64,000 bases of DNA, taken from assembly GCF_047511655.1 (NCBI RefSeq), contig NC_133401.1, positions 12,618,001 to 12,682,000 of the forward strand. Reading direction: 5' to 3'. The stretch comes from Castor canadensis (Eukaryota > Chordata > Mammalia > Rodentia > Castoridae). This document shows positions 24,722-34,976 of this stretch, in pieces; the stretch's first letter is position 1; the number at the start of each line of letters is the position of its first letter. A model generated the notes under the pieces. It did no database searches and was not told the DNA's origin. It saw only the letters and a program-made list of their open reading frames with translations. A program made the position numbers and the translations under genes.

Positions 24722-25425
24722 TTTAAAGAGAACTATATTGGGGTATATCTGTTGTACAGGGGTATTCATTGTGACAATTCCAAATACATTTATTTTGTAC
24801 ACTGATTAGATCACCCACCACCATCTCTCCCTCTTGAACCCTCCCCACTAACTAAAAGCAATTGGGAGAGTTTCTCTGATCTGTTTCATATAAATGTATT
24901 GAAGTCTGTCAACCATATTCCCTCATTTTAATCTACTTCCTTCATCCTCCCCACTTGCACAAGTATCCCACCCCACACTGTACCTATTTTACAGACCTGT
25001 CTTTTGTTATTAATGTTTAAGTCAATGTTCAAAGGGGTTTCTCAATGTATCACCACTTGAGTATACCTTACTTTGGTGCATTTAATCTCTTCCATTGCTC
25101 TCCCTTATGTGTTTACCTCCCACCCCCATTTTCAACAGCTTTCAATACACACCCTTGTATCCTCTACCTTCACAGATATGTTTTACAATATTGTTAATAC
25201 TCTATCATTCCTTTTTCATTTCCCTCTTTCTTTGAGTTCCATAGAGTAGCTCAAGTATTACAAAAATGTTTCGCAAATGAGTTTGTATATTATTACGCTT
25301 GTTTTCTATGTTTAGCTTTTGGATTTATCTTCCATGTGTGAGAGAAAATATATGACCTTTGTCTTTCTGAGCCTGGCTTACTTCACTTAACATAATGTCC
25401 TCCTATTGCATCTATTTACTGCTCC
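24722..25425 (-). mobile_element. LINE-1 3' UTR and ORF2 end
   Basis: Antisense 3' UTR closely resembling 18.9-19.6 kb. It faces the sense L1 fragment to its left. Confidence 0.8.
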
Positions 25426-26999
25426 ATCAGCACAGCACCACAACCTGGGTTAAGCCCAGGCCGACCTTGAACACTGGCCCAAACTGGGCTCTCAGTTGTA
25501 GCCTCAGGAGTGAGTAACCTTGAACCTTGAGGGGCTGCCAAGGGTCTGTCCATCTGCCTGTCCTTCTGTGTATGTCCCTTGCTAGAGGGTCATCAACTCT
25601 ACTCTCAATCTCTTTCACTGCCCTTTCTGTGTTTCTATCCATGTGTTTCAGTCTGTTCCCAGGTGACTCTAAGTGTCTCTGTCTCCGTATTTTAATCTGT
25701 GTTTCTCTATCTGATTCAGAGGGTCTCTTCATTTGTCTGCAGTATGTTCTCTTCTGTTACTTTCTGGATGCTCTGGATGGTTCTTCCACTGTTTCTCTCT
25801 GTGGGCCACAGAAAGATTTCCACCATTGCTCTCTTGTCTATCTATGGCCCCCTATATCTCTGGTGTTTTTTTCTTAGACTCTGTATCAATCTCTCTGTGA
25901 TTGTCTCTTGGCTTCTCCACCCTGTCTTGCTGTCTTATTTTCTCCCTCTGCATTTCTTGTCTTTTCTATGCACTCTCTCCTCTGTGGCCTGTCTCTGCAC
26001 TTCCTTATGTTTCTTTCTCTCTTTGTGATTCTGTGTCTCTGCCTCTTTCCTTCTTCTTTCTCCCTTCTCTCTTTGTATCTGTCTCTTGCTGAATTCCTGC
26101 CTCTGAGTTTCTCTAGGTTTCAGGCACTGGGTGTTTCTGACTAGAAAATCCCTCCCTCCTACACTCACATTTCTCTATCTGTCCCTGTTATGTGCTAAAT
26201 GCTACCAGCATCCAGGGAGAGTGGAGGAGGTCAGAGAGGGAGGCCAGCTCCACACCTCTGAATCATGCCCATCACACCACCCTGAGCAAAGCCTGAGGAA
26301 GGGGCAGCCTCCTCAGCTGTAGGACATTGCCAGTCCCATGATGGACTGTGAGCCCCTGGGAAGTCTTCCATGGGAGGCTGGAGCCCAGCCCCAGAGGGTG
26401 AGATCCACAAGGAAGAGGAGGAAGGAGAGAAGATCCACCTGCAGGGCCATAAGGTCCTGACTGAGGCCAAGCACAGGCTGGGAAAAGCAAGAAGAGGAAG
26501 GAATCCCTGCAGGCCCAGTGTAGCAGGATTGGCTTGCTGAGGTCTGGATCCCTCAGCCTCTGTCTGAGTGGTTTCTAACTCCTTTCTCAGCCTGTCTCTA
26601 CCCTCTGAGTCTGTCTCAGCTCCCTCAGCCTGTTTAGCCCCCTACTTCTGTGTCTAGCCCCCTCAGCCTCCATCTGTCTTCCTGTCTTTCCCTGTGCCAA
26701 CATTTTTCCATAGGTCCACAGTCCTCTTCTCCAATCCCTGTGCTTTTGAGTTCCTCTGGCAGTCTCTCTCCATCACTTTACTTTCCTCTTTGTCACAGTG
26801 TTATTCTCATGACCTCAAGGATCACAGTTCCCTCTTTGGCCTTCTACCCCAGTAGTCATGCTTGTGACACTCCAAGGCTGTGCTCAAAATACACACACAC
26901 ACCTAGCATGTGTACGCTTCCATTGATCAGAATGGCTGATATCATAAAAACACCAGCAAACCAGGCATAAACTGCACTGGCTTGTCGTTGTGATTACAG

Positions 27000-27140
27000 T
27001 ATTCATCTCTGTTTCATTAACTGGTCTTTCCCACTAGAATGCTCACTCCATGAGGGACAGAGAATTTACCTGTTTGTTCATAGCTGAATCCTTGGTGCCT
27101 ACAATAAGTCTGGCACACAGTAGGGGCTCACACATGTTTG
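27000..27140 (-). repeat. LINE-2 3' end relic
   Basis: ctccatgagggacagagaat, then ctggcacacagtaggggctc and tgtggaatgaatgagtg: the well-known L2 3' tail. Orientation tentative. Confidence 0.6.
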
Positions 27141-27730
27141 TGGAATGAATGAGTGATCTCTTGCTGTGTTCCTCGCAGTCTCACCACCACCTTGTTTAGG
27201 GTGTCTTTCCTCCTGCTATCTCTAGGTCACATCTGGACGCTCTTTCTTAGTGACTCTCCCTCTGTGCATCTCTCAGCCTCTGTCTCTGAGCCTCTGTGTC
27301 TCTCCACAGTGGCTACTATGAATTCATTGAAAGTTACAAGGTGTAAAGTCCTGTGCCTGTGAGGTCTCACTTCTATTTCACAATGCCCCTTTAGCAAAGA
27401 CATTCAAATTTTTTTCCAGATGAGGAAACTTGAGGCTCAAAGCTGAGTAGGCATTTTCCCAACTGTCTTCAGTAATGCTGCTGTGGGGACTCAGGTCTGC
27501 CCCACTGTAAAGATTATCCTGATTCATGAGCACTTCCCAGAGTGCGGCCCCCAGAGCCCTAGACCTGGAAGACAGGGATGTGCACTCCAATGCGGGGATG
27601 TGCACTCCAATGCGAACAAAGCCGAGACTCCAAACACGCTGGGGAGCTGCTGTCAGCCCCCTCCCTCCTGGACAGTCGTTTACAATGAGTAATAGCACAG
27701 AGAAGTATTTCAGGTAAAAAATGTGATTAC
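27141..27730. other. No gene recognised
   Basis: Non-coding. It has a tandem 17-bp repeat GGGATGTGCACTCCAAT at about 27576-27612 and a possible MIR relic at 27370-27470. Confidence 0.35.
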
Positions 27731-27950
27731 TTTTTTTTCTTTTTGGTGGGACTAGAGTTTAAACTCAGGGCTGTGCACATGTAAAGCAGGTGCTCTACCA
27801 TGCCACACCTCCAATCCATTTTCCTGCATTTATTTTGAAGATGGTGTTTCTCAACTATTTGCCTAGGCTAGCCTTGAACTGCAATTCTTCTGGTCTCAGA
27901 CTCCCAGGTAGCTAAGATTACAGGCATTAGTCACCAGTGCTCTGCTGGAA
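27731..27950 (-). mobile_element. Composite SINE
   Basis: Antisense GAGTTTAAACTCAGGGC, GTGCTCTACCATGCC, then CTAGCCTTGAACTGC and AGCTAAGATTACAGGC. Confidence 0.85.
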
Positions 27951-28139
27951 ATCTGATTACTTTCATAGTCTCTTCTCACCCTAGCCTCTTCATACACAGA
28001 AATCCTTTCCCTAGAACTTATTTCCCTTCCTCTGCCTCTTGTCCTTTTTCCTCTCTGCCACACACTCTTTACTATCTGTTCATGTTTGCACAACTTTTTG
28101 ATAGCGAAGTCTTTAAAATGGCAACCTACTGAAGTGGAA

Positions 28140-28300
28140 CAAGGCTTGAAACCCAATTCCACCTCTAGCTTGCTGTGTGACTTTGGGAAAAGTCTCAAAC
28201 TCTCTGTGCTTCACTCCCTCCACTTATAAAATGGTCAGGACAGCAATATCCCCTGTAAAGGGCATGGATTAAACAAATCACTGTGTGTAAAGCACCTCAC
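28140..28300 (+). repeat. MIR relic beside the orphan PBREM
   Basis: CTGTGTGACTTTGGGAAAAG, then CACTTATAAAATGG. The same MIR precedes the PBREM of the intact gene. Confidence 0.7.
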
Positions 28301-28383
28301 ACCTTCTCCTCTAGGAAGCCCTGGATAAGAATGAGGACACAGGTTCAGTGTCAGATGATCCAGCATGGCAGTAGCAAGGACCT

Positions 28384-28433
28384 GGTGTCAGGGAAGTCCA
28401 TGGTGGCACCTAGCCAAGGTGAGGAAAGAACAG
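28384..28433 (+). promoter_or_regulatory. Orphan PBREM-like block in a duplicated CYP2B 5' flank
   Basis: A paralogue of the block at 39390. NR2-like GTGTCA-n4-AGTCCA is closer to the known NR2 than in the intact gene. The NF1-like TGGCACCTAGCCA is kept. NR1-like AGGTGA-n4-AGAACA has diverged in both half-sites. It sits after the same MIR relic as the intact copy, which supports segmental duplication. No CYP2B exon 1 follows; an L1 starts about 0.9 kb downstream. Confidence 0.65.
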
Positions 28434-30196
28434 GTTGCACTATATTGAATTTCTCCCATGGGATCAGAGGAATGTGGGGACAGGTTGGGTACTCTAGCTT
28501 TGACTTTTAGACCCAGATAAAGCATTGTTTTTGTCTCACCCTGGTACATGTGGAGTAACTCAGCTACTCCCCTCCCTAGATCAGGATCTTTGGTGGTGGC
28601 ACATGGCTTGTTTAGCCTTTCAAGCAAGACATTGGTTTCCCATTGTAACAAAAGAGAAAGAAAGAGGCAGGTATACATAAAAATACATATCCACATATTG
28701 ACCAATATGGCCCATCCCTTGCAAGATCAGGTAGCATGCAGGCTCAGAGTGATAATGGAGAGACCCTAGCCTGGTGGACTTCAATACCCTGGGCTCATCT
28801 CTGTGCTTCCAGATCTCAGAGGCTAGAGAAAGATCAGAGATACAAAAAAAAGATGGAGGAAGGAGGAAAAAGGGAGAAAAACACAGAAGGGAGGGAAGGA
28901 AAGAGAGAGAGAGAAACACAAATGGAGGGGGTCACAAGTGGCAGAAAACAGGCACCATACAGTGAGATACAGAATGAAAGAGAGAGAAGTTTCCAGCTTA
29001 GTAAGGAGTCCAAAGAGATGGACCTCTCATTGGCTACGTCCTGATGTCCCCATATCATAGTCTCACTGCCTCTCTCTTTCCACTTGTTCTATCTCTTGAT
29101 TCACCAATTATGTTTTACTCCTTCTCTCTTTCTCTGCTTTTCTCATTTGTGTGTCTGTGGTTGGTATAGGAAATGAGAGGTGAAGGAGGAAAGACACTAA
29201 CTACACAGACACACAGATGCAGACAGACAGACAGACACACACACAGAAGTACAAATGGCACAAGCACATGCAGACTCACACACAGGAGCACACAGTACAA
29301 ACACTTGACATCTTATGACTCAAGTGAAGTTACAGTGACCAGAACTTCTTTCTCATAGAAACAACTACAAAACAAAATGCCCACAGCATCAAAACAATCT
29401 ACAGATTCAATATAATTTCTATCAAAAGTCCAATGACATTACTCAGAGAAACAGAAAATATATTTCTAAAATTCATACAGAAGCACAAAAGAACTCGAGT
29501 AGCCAAAGAAATTCTGAGCAAAATACCAAGACTCTTCAAATTATATTACAAAACCACAATAACAAAAACAGCATGGTAGTGGCACAAAAATAGACATGTA
29601 GATCAATGGAATAAGGACAGAAGATACAGAAATAAAACCACACAGCTACAGCCATCTGATTCTGAACAAAGATGCTAAAAACATACATTGCAAAAAAGCT
29701 TCTTTAAAACATGGTGCTGGGCAAACTGTATATCTACATGTAGAAGATTGCATAAAAATTAAGTCAACATGGATCAAAGATCTTAATGTAAGATCCCCAA
29801 ATTTGAAACCATTAGGGGAAAATACTTCAAGATCTAGGCATAAGCAAAGACTTTCTGAATAGGACTCCAATAGCTCAGGAAGAGCAAGAATTGACAAATG
29901 GATTGCATCAAACTAAAAAGCTTCTGCACAGCAAAGGAAACAATTACCAGAGACAGCCTACAGAATAGGAGAAAATCTTTGCCAGCTATTCATTGGATAA
30001 AGGATTAATATACAGACTATATAAAGAAATAAAAAATTTAAACAGCCAAAGAGCAAAAAATAATCCAACATTAATGGGCAAAAGAATCAATCAGTTAATT
30101 TCAAGTAAGTAGAAAAAAAACACCACTGGCCAAATAAATACATGAAAAAATGTTCAACATCTTTAGCCATCAGGGAAATGCAAATCATAACTATAT

Positions 30197-30297
30197 TGAG
30201 GGCTTGGTGAGTGACTCAAGTAGCATCTGCCTAACAAGAACAAGGCCCTGAGTTCAAACCCAAGTATCACCTCCCCACCAAAAAGAAAAACTATTTT
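30197..30297 (+). mobile_element. tRNA-derived SINE inside the L1
   Basis: GTGACTCAAGTAGCATCTGCC and CTGAGTTCAAACCCAAGTATC. Confidence 0.8.
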
Positions 30298-30474
30298 GAG
30301 ATTTTACCTCATCCCAGTCAGAATGGCTATTATCAGGAAAACAAACAAAAAGTGTTGGTGATTATACAAGGAGGGAGAATGGGAGAAAGAAATCCTTATA
30401 TGTTGTTGGAAGGAATGTAAATTAGAGCAGCTACTATGGAAGTCAGTATGGAGGTTCCTCAAAAAATTAAAAAC

Positions 30475-30660
30475 AAGCTGGGCGCAGTTACTTGGGAGGC
30501 TGAGATGGGAAAGATCATGGTTTAAGGTCAGCCAGGGCAAATACTTTGCAAGACACCTTATCCAAACTAGCCAGAGCAAAATGAACCCGAGGTGTGACTT
30601 GCTTTGCAAACATGAAGCCCCGAATTTGAACCCCAACCCTCCCGAAGGGAAAAAAATTAA
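30475..30660 (+). mobile_element. Composite SINE inside the L1
   Basis: Alu-like start CTGGGCGCAGTTACTTGGGA, then a tRNA-like part with GAATTTGAACCCC. Confidence 0.8.
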
Positions 30661-31022
30661 AAACAGAACTACCATGTCATCCTGTTATATCACTTCTGGG
30701 CTTATAGCCAAAAGAATCAAAGTCAACACACAGTAGAGGCACTTGCACACCCCTGTTTACTCAGGCACAATTCACAACAGCCAGGTTATGAAGCCAGCCT
30801 AGATGCCCATTCACTGACTAATAGACAAGGAAGAATGAAATCATGTCATTTGCAGGACACTGGCTGGCTGAAACTGGAGATCATCATGTCAGGTGAAATT
30901 AGCCAGACTCAGAATGACAAATATCACACATTTCTCTCCCATGTTGAATCTAAGGAGAGAAAAAAGTACATGAAAATAAAAGAGGGGCTATTAGGAATGT
31001 AGAAGGGGAAAAGGAGGATGAG

Positions 31023-31062
31023 AGGATAACGTGTGTGTGTGTGTCTGTTTGTGTGTGGGGGT
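31023..31062 (+). repeat. (GT)n tract in L1 3' UTR
   Basis: GTGTGTGT with interruptions. Confidence 0.8.
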
Positions 31063-31155
31063 GTGAACATGATCAAAGTACATTATATGCATGTATGGAG
31101 ATGTCATAATGAAACCTTACCCTTCATATGATAAAAGAAGAATTAAAACATGAAA

Positions 31156-31559
31156 CAACCACAAAATGCAGGACACATATACGAAATGGATTTTAATACA
31201 CAAGACAGCTGACAATCAAGGAAGGTGATCCCTACCAGATGGGAACAAAAGAGTGGATCCCACAACTGCCTCCAATTATGGCTTTAAGAGGATTTCCAGG
31301 CTGCAGTACAGGAAGAAGGACCCAGATGGAGTCCAGTGGACTCCCTGACTTGAGAGGAAAACTGGAGAGTCTGAAGAGACAAGGGCAGCCAGCATTTACA
31401 GGACAGAGTTCAGGTTAGGGGCAACATGGAGAGGTAACTGGTGGGAGCTTCAAAGGGTTTCCTGAGAGTGTATAGCTGGACACTGCTCAGTGCATGCACA
31501 TGAGGAAGTTAACGGAGGCCAGGGAAAGAACCACCTGAAGACATTAGAAGAAAGAGTGC
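31156..31559. other. No gene recognised
   Basis: Non-coding; possibly 5' sequence of the next old L1. Confidence 0.3.
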
Positions 31560-32160
31560 TTGCTGTCCACACACAGCCAGGAATAATGCTTGTTCTCATC
31601 AGTCAGAAGGAAAAATGTTCAAATTCACTGGTAAGTTCTTGCCTACAGGTGGAGATAATTACTGCTGAAGTAAACCCTTCTCCAAACTCATTAACTCCAC
31701 CTTGAAAACAAGACCTGAAAGGAAAAATGTTTCCCAAGTAACTTACCTGTGTACCAAAATAAAGCTCAAGAGTATTTGTATGAATACAGATATTCAGTAC
31801 CTAATAAGACAAATTTCATGGTGTCTGTAATTCAGTGAAAATTATTAGGAATGTGAAAAGCAGAAAAACATGACCTAGAAAAGAGAAAGAAAAAAATTAA
31901 CCAAAAAAGATACAAAAGTGAGAATTAACAAATATTAAAGCAGCCATGATAACTGTACTCTGTATGTTCAAAGAGTGAAATAGATACATGGAAGACCAAA
32001 GCAAACTTATCCAAAGATGAATTAGACATTGTGGAAGAAAAGTTAAGTGAAATTGAAATCATAGCAACAGAAAATATTTGAGATGAAACGGAAAAGAAAA
32101 TTAAAAAAAAATGAACAGGGCACCAGTAACAACATCAAATGACCTCACATATATATAATT
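31560..32160 (+). mobile_element. Old LINE-1 5' end/ORF1 relic (L1M type)
   Basis: taactgtactctgtatgttc, then agacattgtggaagaaaagt: typical of the start of ORF1 in old L1 subfamilies. Confidence 0.6.
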
Positions 32161-32187
32161 AGAATCCTGCAAAGAAAGGAAAAGGAT

Positions 32188-32265
32188 GGCAGAGTGGCTC
32201 AAGTGGTTGAGTGTCTGCCTAGCAAGCTTAAAGCTGTATGTTTAAAGCCCAGTGCTGCCAAAAGA
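32188..32265 (+). mobile_element. tRNA-derived SINE
   Basis: AGAGTGGCTCAAGTGGTTGAG and TTTAAAGCCCAGTGCTGCC. Confidence 0.82.
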
Positions 32266-32444
32266 TGAGAGAAGTTGGGAGAGAAAGATATTTACAGAAA
32301 TGAAGACTGAAAATGTCCAAATTTGGTAAAAATTATTAACTGATGGATATAAGAATAACAAAGAACCCCCAAAACATCTTTACTGTACCCTGCATTTGCC
32401 TGCATTCTTCCAGATGCTGTTTGAATTTCTCTCTTTTGAATTCC

Positions 32445-32665
32445 TTTTTTTTTTTTGGTAGGACTAGAGTTTGAACTCAGGGCTTTCCACTTGCAAAGCA
32501 GGCGTTCTACAACTTGACCCACACCTCTAGTCCATTTTGCTCTGGTTATTTTGGAGATGAGGTCTTTGAACTATTTGTCTGGGCTGACCTTGAATCTCAA
32601 TCCTCCTGATTTCGGTCTCCTGAGTAGCTGGGATTACAGGTGTGAGTCTCCCGCACCCGGCATCC
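32445..32665 (-). mobile_element. Composite SINE
   Basis: Antisense GAGTTTGAACTCAGGGC, then GGGCTGACCTTGAATC and GTAGCTGGGATTACAGG. Confidence 0.88.
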
Positions 32666-32943
32666 CATTTCTTAGTGACCCATTCACTGCATTCTACAGT
32701 GAATGTATGTTTATATGCCAGTTGAATGAAGCAGGTTGTGCTTGCTAACTTCTCTTTTAGAAGAAACTTGTTCTCATTAGGCTCATCACTGTTTCTCTGC
32801 TCACCATGGATGAAATTTCAGATGTGGGGAGGGAGAAGTTAATCTATTAAATAAACAACAGTGTTCATTGCGGAAAAGAGTCATCCATGGTTGAAAGAGT
32901 TTTACTTCCTGTTTCTGATCTGGATTCCTTCTGATCCTATTTC

Positions 32944-33978
32944 TGGCTTGGCCAGTCTTGGCATTCTCATCAAACTCCCCAGCAGTGACAAAGTCAACAG
33001 GTAAGGCAACCTTCACACCACTCCCACCAGCTTTGGACATTAGGTCTTTGTTGGCTCCCTCTTCATCAGAGAACTGCCAGTTCCAGTGTTACTGAGCAGG
33101 TTAAGGGAGGCAGAAGCCATTCTAGCACCAATAACTGTCACATTGACCTTATATAACATTACTTGATCTGCTAGATCTTGTAGTTACTTTGATTCTGTCC
33201 AAGAGGACCAGGAAAGTTCACTGTGGATTCTCAAAGACCTTGGCAAAATGGTTTAGCTCCTTCTTTATCAAAAATCACTGCTTTTGATGGCAGAGTGGCT
33301 CCTCTCATGGGTTTCTGGGTGCAGTGAGCAGTAGCAAAAGCATTATTGGCATAGACAACCCCTCGCTTGGAAAGTGAAGCTCAGAAAACTATTTTGTAGG
33401 CTCTGCTTGAACTTTGTTCCCAGAAGTAACTTGTCCCTGCCCTTCTTCCTCTCCATGAAAGTGGTGGTCTCCAGTAGTATAACATAGCCAGCATCTGGGT
33501 TGGTACACCCTTCAAGAACAGAACGTCCTTGCTCAAGCAACTGGCTCGAAGGAGTGCTTGTCAGGCCAGACTAGGTGGCTCCTAAGGACAAATGACATGG
33601 CTGTATTGGCAAAGTTGAATTTCATGAGCAGTATGGCAGCCTTGATCCTCTGGTTACTATCTTTTTTTTAAGCAGTACTGTGGTTTGAACTCAGGATGTC
33701 AAGCTTGCAAAGCAGGTAATCTACTGCTTAAGCCACACCTCCAATTCATTTTGCTCTTGTTATTTTGGAGATGGGGTCTTGAAAACTGTTTTCCCAGGCT
33801 AGTCTACAATTGCAATCCTTCTTATCTCAGTCTCAAGGTATCTAGGATTTCAGATGTAAGTCAACATTGTCCACCTTATTTCATTGTTCTTCATAAGAAT
33901 GCTGAAGTCTACTCTCATAATGACCTGCTTCCCCCTCATGTCCACCTTGTTCAGAATCAAATTGTTAGAAAGGGGCAT
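32944..33978 (-). pseudogene. PGK1P: PGK1 retrocopy (phosphoglycerate kinase 1), truncated and split by a SINE
   Basis: Read on the minus strand there are no introns. The start codon at 33978-33976 opens [14 protein letters not shown], then QVIMRVDF, matching PGK1 MSLSNKLTLDKLDV...RVVMRVDF. After the SINE at 33660-33880 the match continues with NQRIKAA, a HSFEPVA-like SLEPVA segment, KKELNHFAKVFE (PGK1 KKELNYFAKALE), DLMSKA, and [18 protein letters not shown]. Homology stops near residue 221 of 417, so the 3' half is missing. Several stops and frame changes occur. PGK1 is a glycolytic enzyme with many mammalian retrocopies. The SINE inserted after the retrocopy. Confidence 0.88.
33660..33880 (-). 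mobile_element. Composite SINE inside the PGK1 retrocopy
   Basis: Antisense GTGGTTTGAACTCAGGATG, CCAGGCTAGTCTACAATTGC, then ATCTAGGATTTCAGATG. It separates the first 30 or so PGK1 codons from the rest. Confidence 0.85.
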
Positions 33979-34374
33979 TTTGTCAACACGGTGGGGATAA
34001 GAAACTACGGACTCAGACAGCAGTGGAAGGAGTAGTGGTTCTGCATTCAGAATATGTGGAAAATTGTGATTTCAAAGCACACTGTCTACATGATTTCTTA
34101 TGTAGAAAATCTAATAGAACCAATAAGGGAATTCACTGAGGTTGCAGGACACAAAAGCAATATAAAAAGTTGAGTGATTTTCTACACATAGTAATGGGCA
34201 ATCAGAAATGGAAATTTAAAAATAATATTTATTTTACCATTAAATATATCAAATCCTGAAGAATGAATTTGACAAAGAACGGGAAAAGCTTGTATGTTGA
34301 AAACTACAACACTCCTTAGGGAGAAATTAAGGCAGGCTGTCTTATCTCCCTCCCTCTTTCCCTCCTTTCCTTTC

Positions 34375-34485
34375 TCCCTTCCTAGAAGGGTTTTACTATG
34401 TATTCTAGGCTGGCCTAGAACTTTCAATACCCCTGCCTCAGTCTCAAAAGTGGTGGGATTACAGGTGTCTTCCACCATGCTTGTC
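34375..34485 (-). mobile_element. B1/Alu-like SINE
   Basis: Antisense TAGGCTGGCCTAGAACTT, then GGTGGGATTACAGGTGTC. Confidence 0.75.
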
Positions 34486-34527
34486 CCTATAGTGGTTTCT
34501 ATTGCTGCCATAACAAATCATCACTAG

Positions 34528-34615
34528 GGATGGTGGAGTGACTCAAGTGGTAGAGCACCTACCTAGAAAGCATGAGGCTCTAGTTCAAACCCCATTATGG
34601 CAAAACAAACAAACA
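34528..34615 (+). mobile_element. tRNA-derived SINE
   Basis: GGAGTGACTCAAGTGGTAGAG and AGTTCAAACCCCATTATGGC, then (AAAC)n. Confidence 0.88.
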
Positions 34616-34794
34616 ACCCCCCTCAATCACCACTAATTTAATGACATGAAACAATGCAAATTTTGTTACACTTCTATTGGTCAGAAATCTTAAGGACTAG
34701 ACAAAGGTGTTCTAGTTTGACACTAAAAGCACAATAAAAAAATTCAATTTCATCAAAAACATAATGAAACACCTTTAGCTTCTTAAAAGACACT

Positions 34795-34972
34795 ATTAAA
34801 ACCTGAAAGGTTGAGATCATGAGGATTTCAGTTCAAGGCCATCCTCAGTAAATAGTGTGTGAGATACCATCTCTAAAATAACCAGACCAAAATGAACCAG
34901 AGGAGTGCCTCAAGCACTTCTTTGCCTGTGCAAAGCCCTGAGTTCAAACCCCAGTCACACTTAAAAAAAGGG
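34795..34972 (+). mobile_element. Composite SINE
   Basis: Alu-like remnant (gatttcagttcaaggccatc), then a tRNA part with CTGAGTTCAAACCCCAGTC. Confidence 0.8.
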
Positions 34973-34976
34973 CACC

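Larger units (their letters stand above)
25430..29340 (+). other. Diverged duplicate of the CYP2B 5' flanking region
   Basis: Pyrimidine-rich tracts, a MIR relic, the PBREM-like block and a purine-rich/CA-rich tail (28.8-29.3 kb) occur in the same order as at 38640-41340 in front of the intact gene. The L2 at 27000 and the SINE at 27731 seem to be private to this copy; the SINEs at 39548 and 39809 and the L1 at 40195 are private to the other. No coding exon follows. The pyrimidine-rich part (25.5-26.8 kb) gives long ORFs by composition only. Confidence 0.6.
29365..31155 (+). mobile_element. LINE-1 ORF2 C-terminus and 3' UTR
   Basis: Sense ORF2 end (agcatggtagtggcacaaaa; acagcaaaggaaacaattac) to a 3' UTR with a GT-rich tract and A-rich tail. 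Interrupted by two SINEs. It begins directly after the duplicated CYP2B flank. Confidence 0.85.

Noticed and set aside
25527-26144. Several overlapping plus-strand ORFs of 78-116 codons
   Set aside because: Pyrimidine-rich, low-complexity flank sequence; codon content follows composition.
27576-27612. Tandem repeat GGGATGTGCACTCCAAT, twice
   Set aside because: Only two units; noted under the surrounding segment, too little to interpret.
29205-29300. Regular short repeats that might suggest an array
   Set aside because: Simple ACAG/CACA repeats without unique spacers; not CRISPR.
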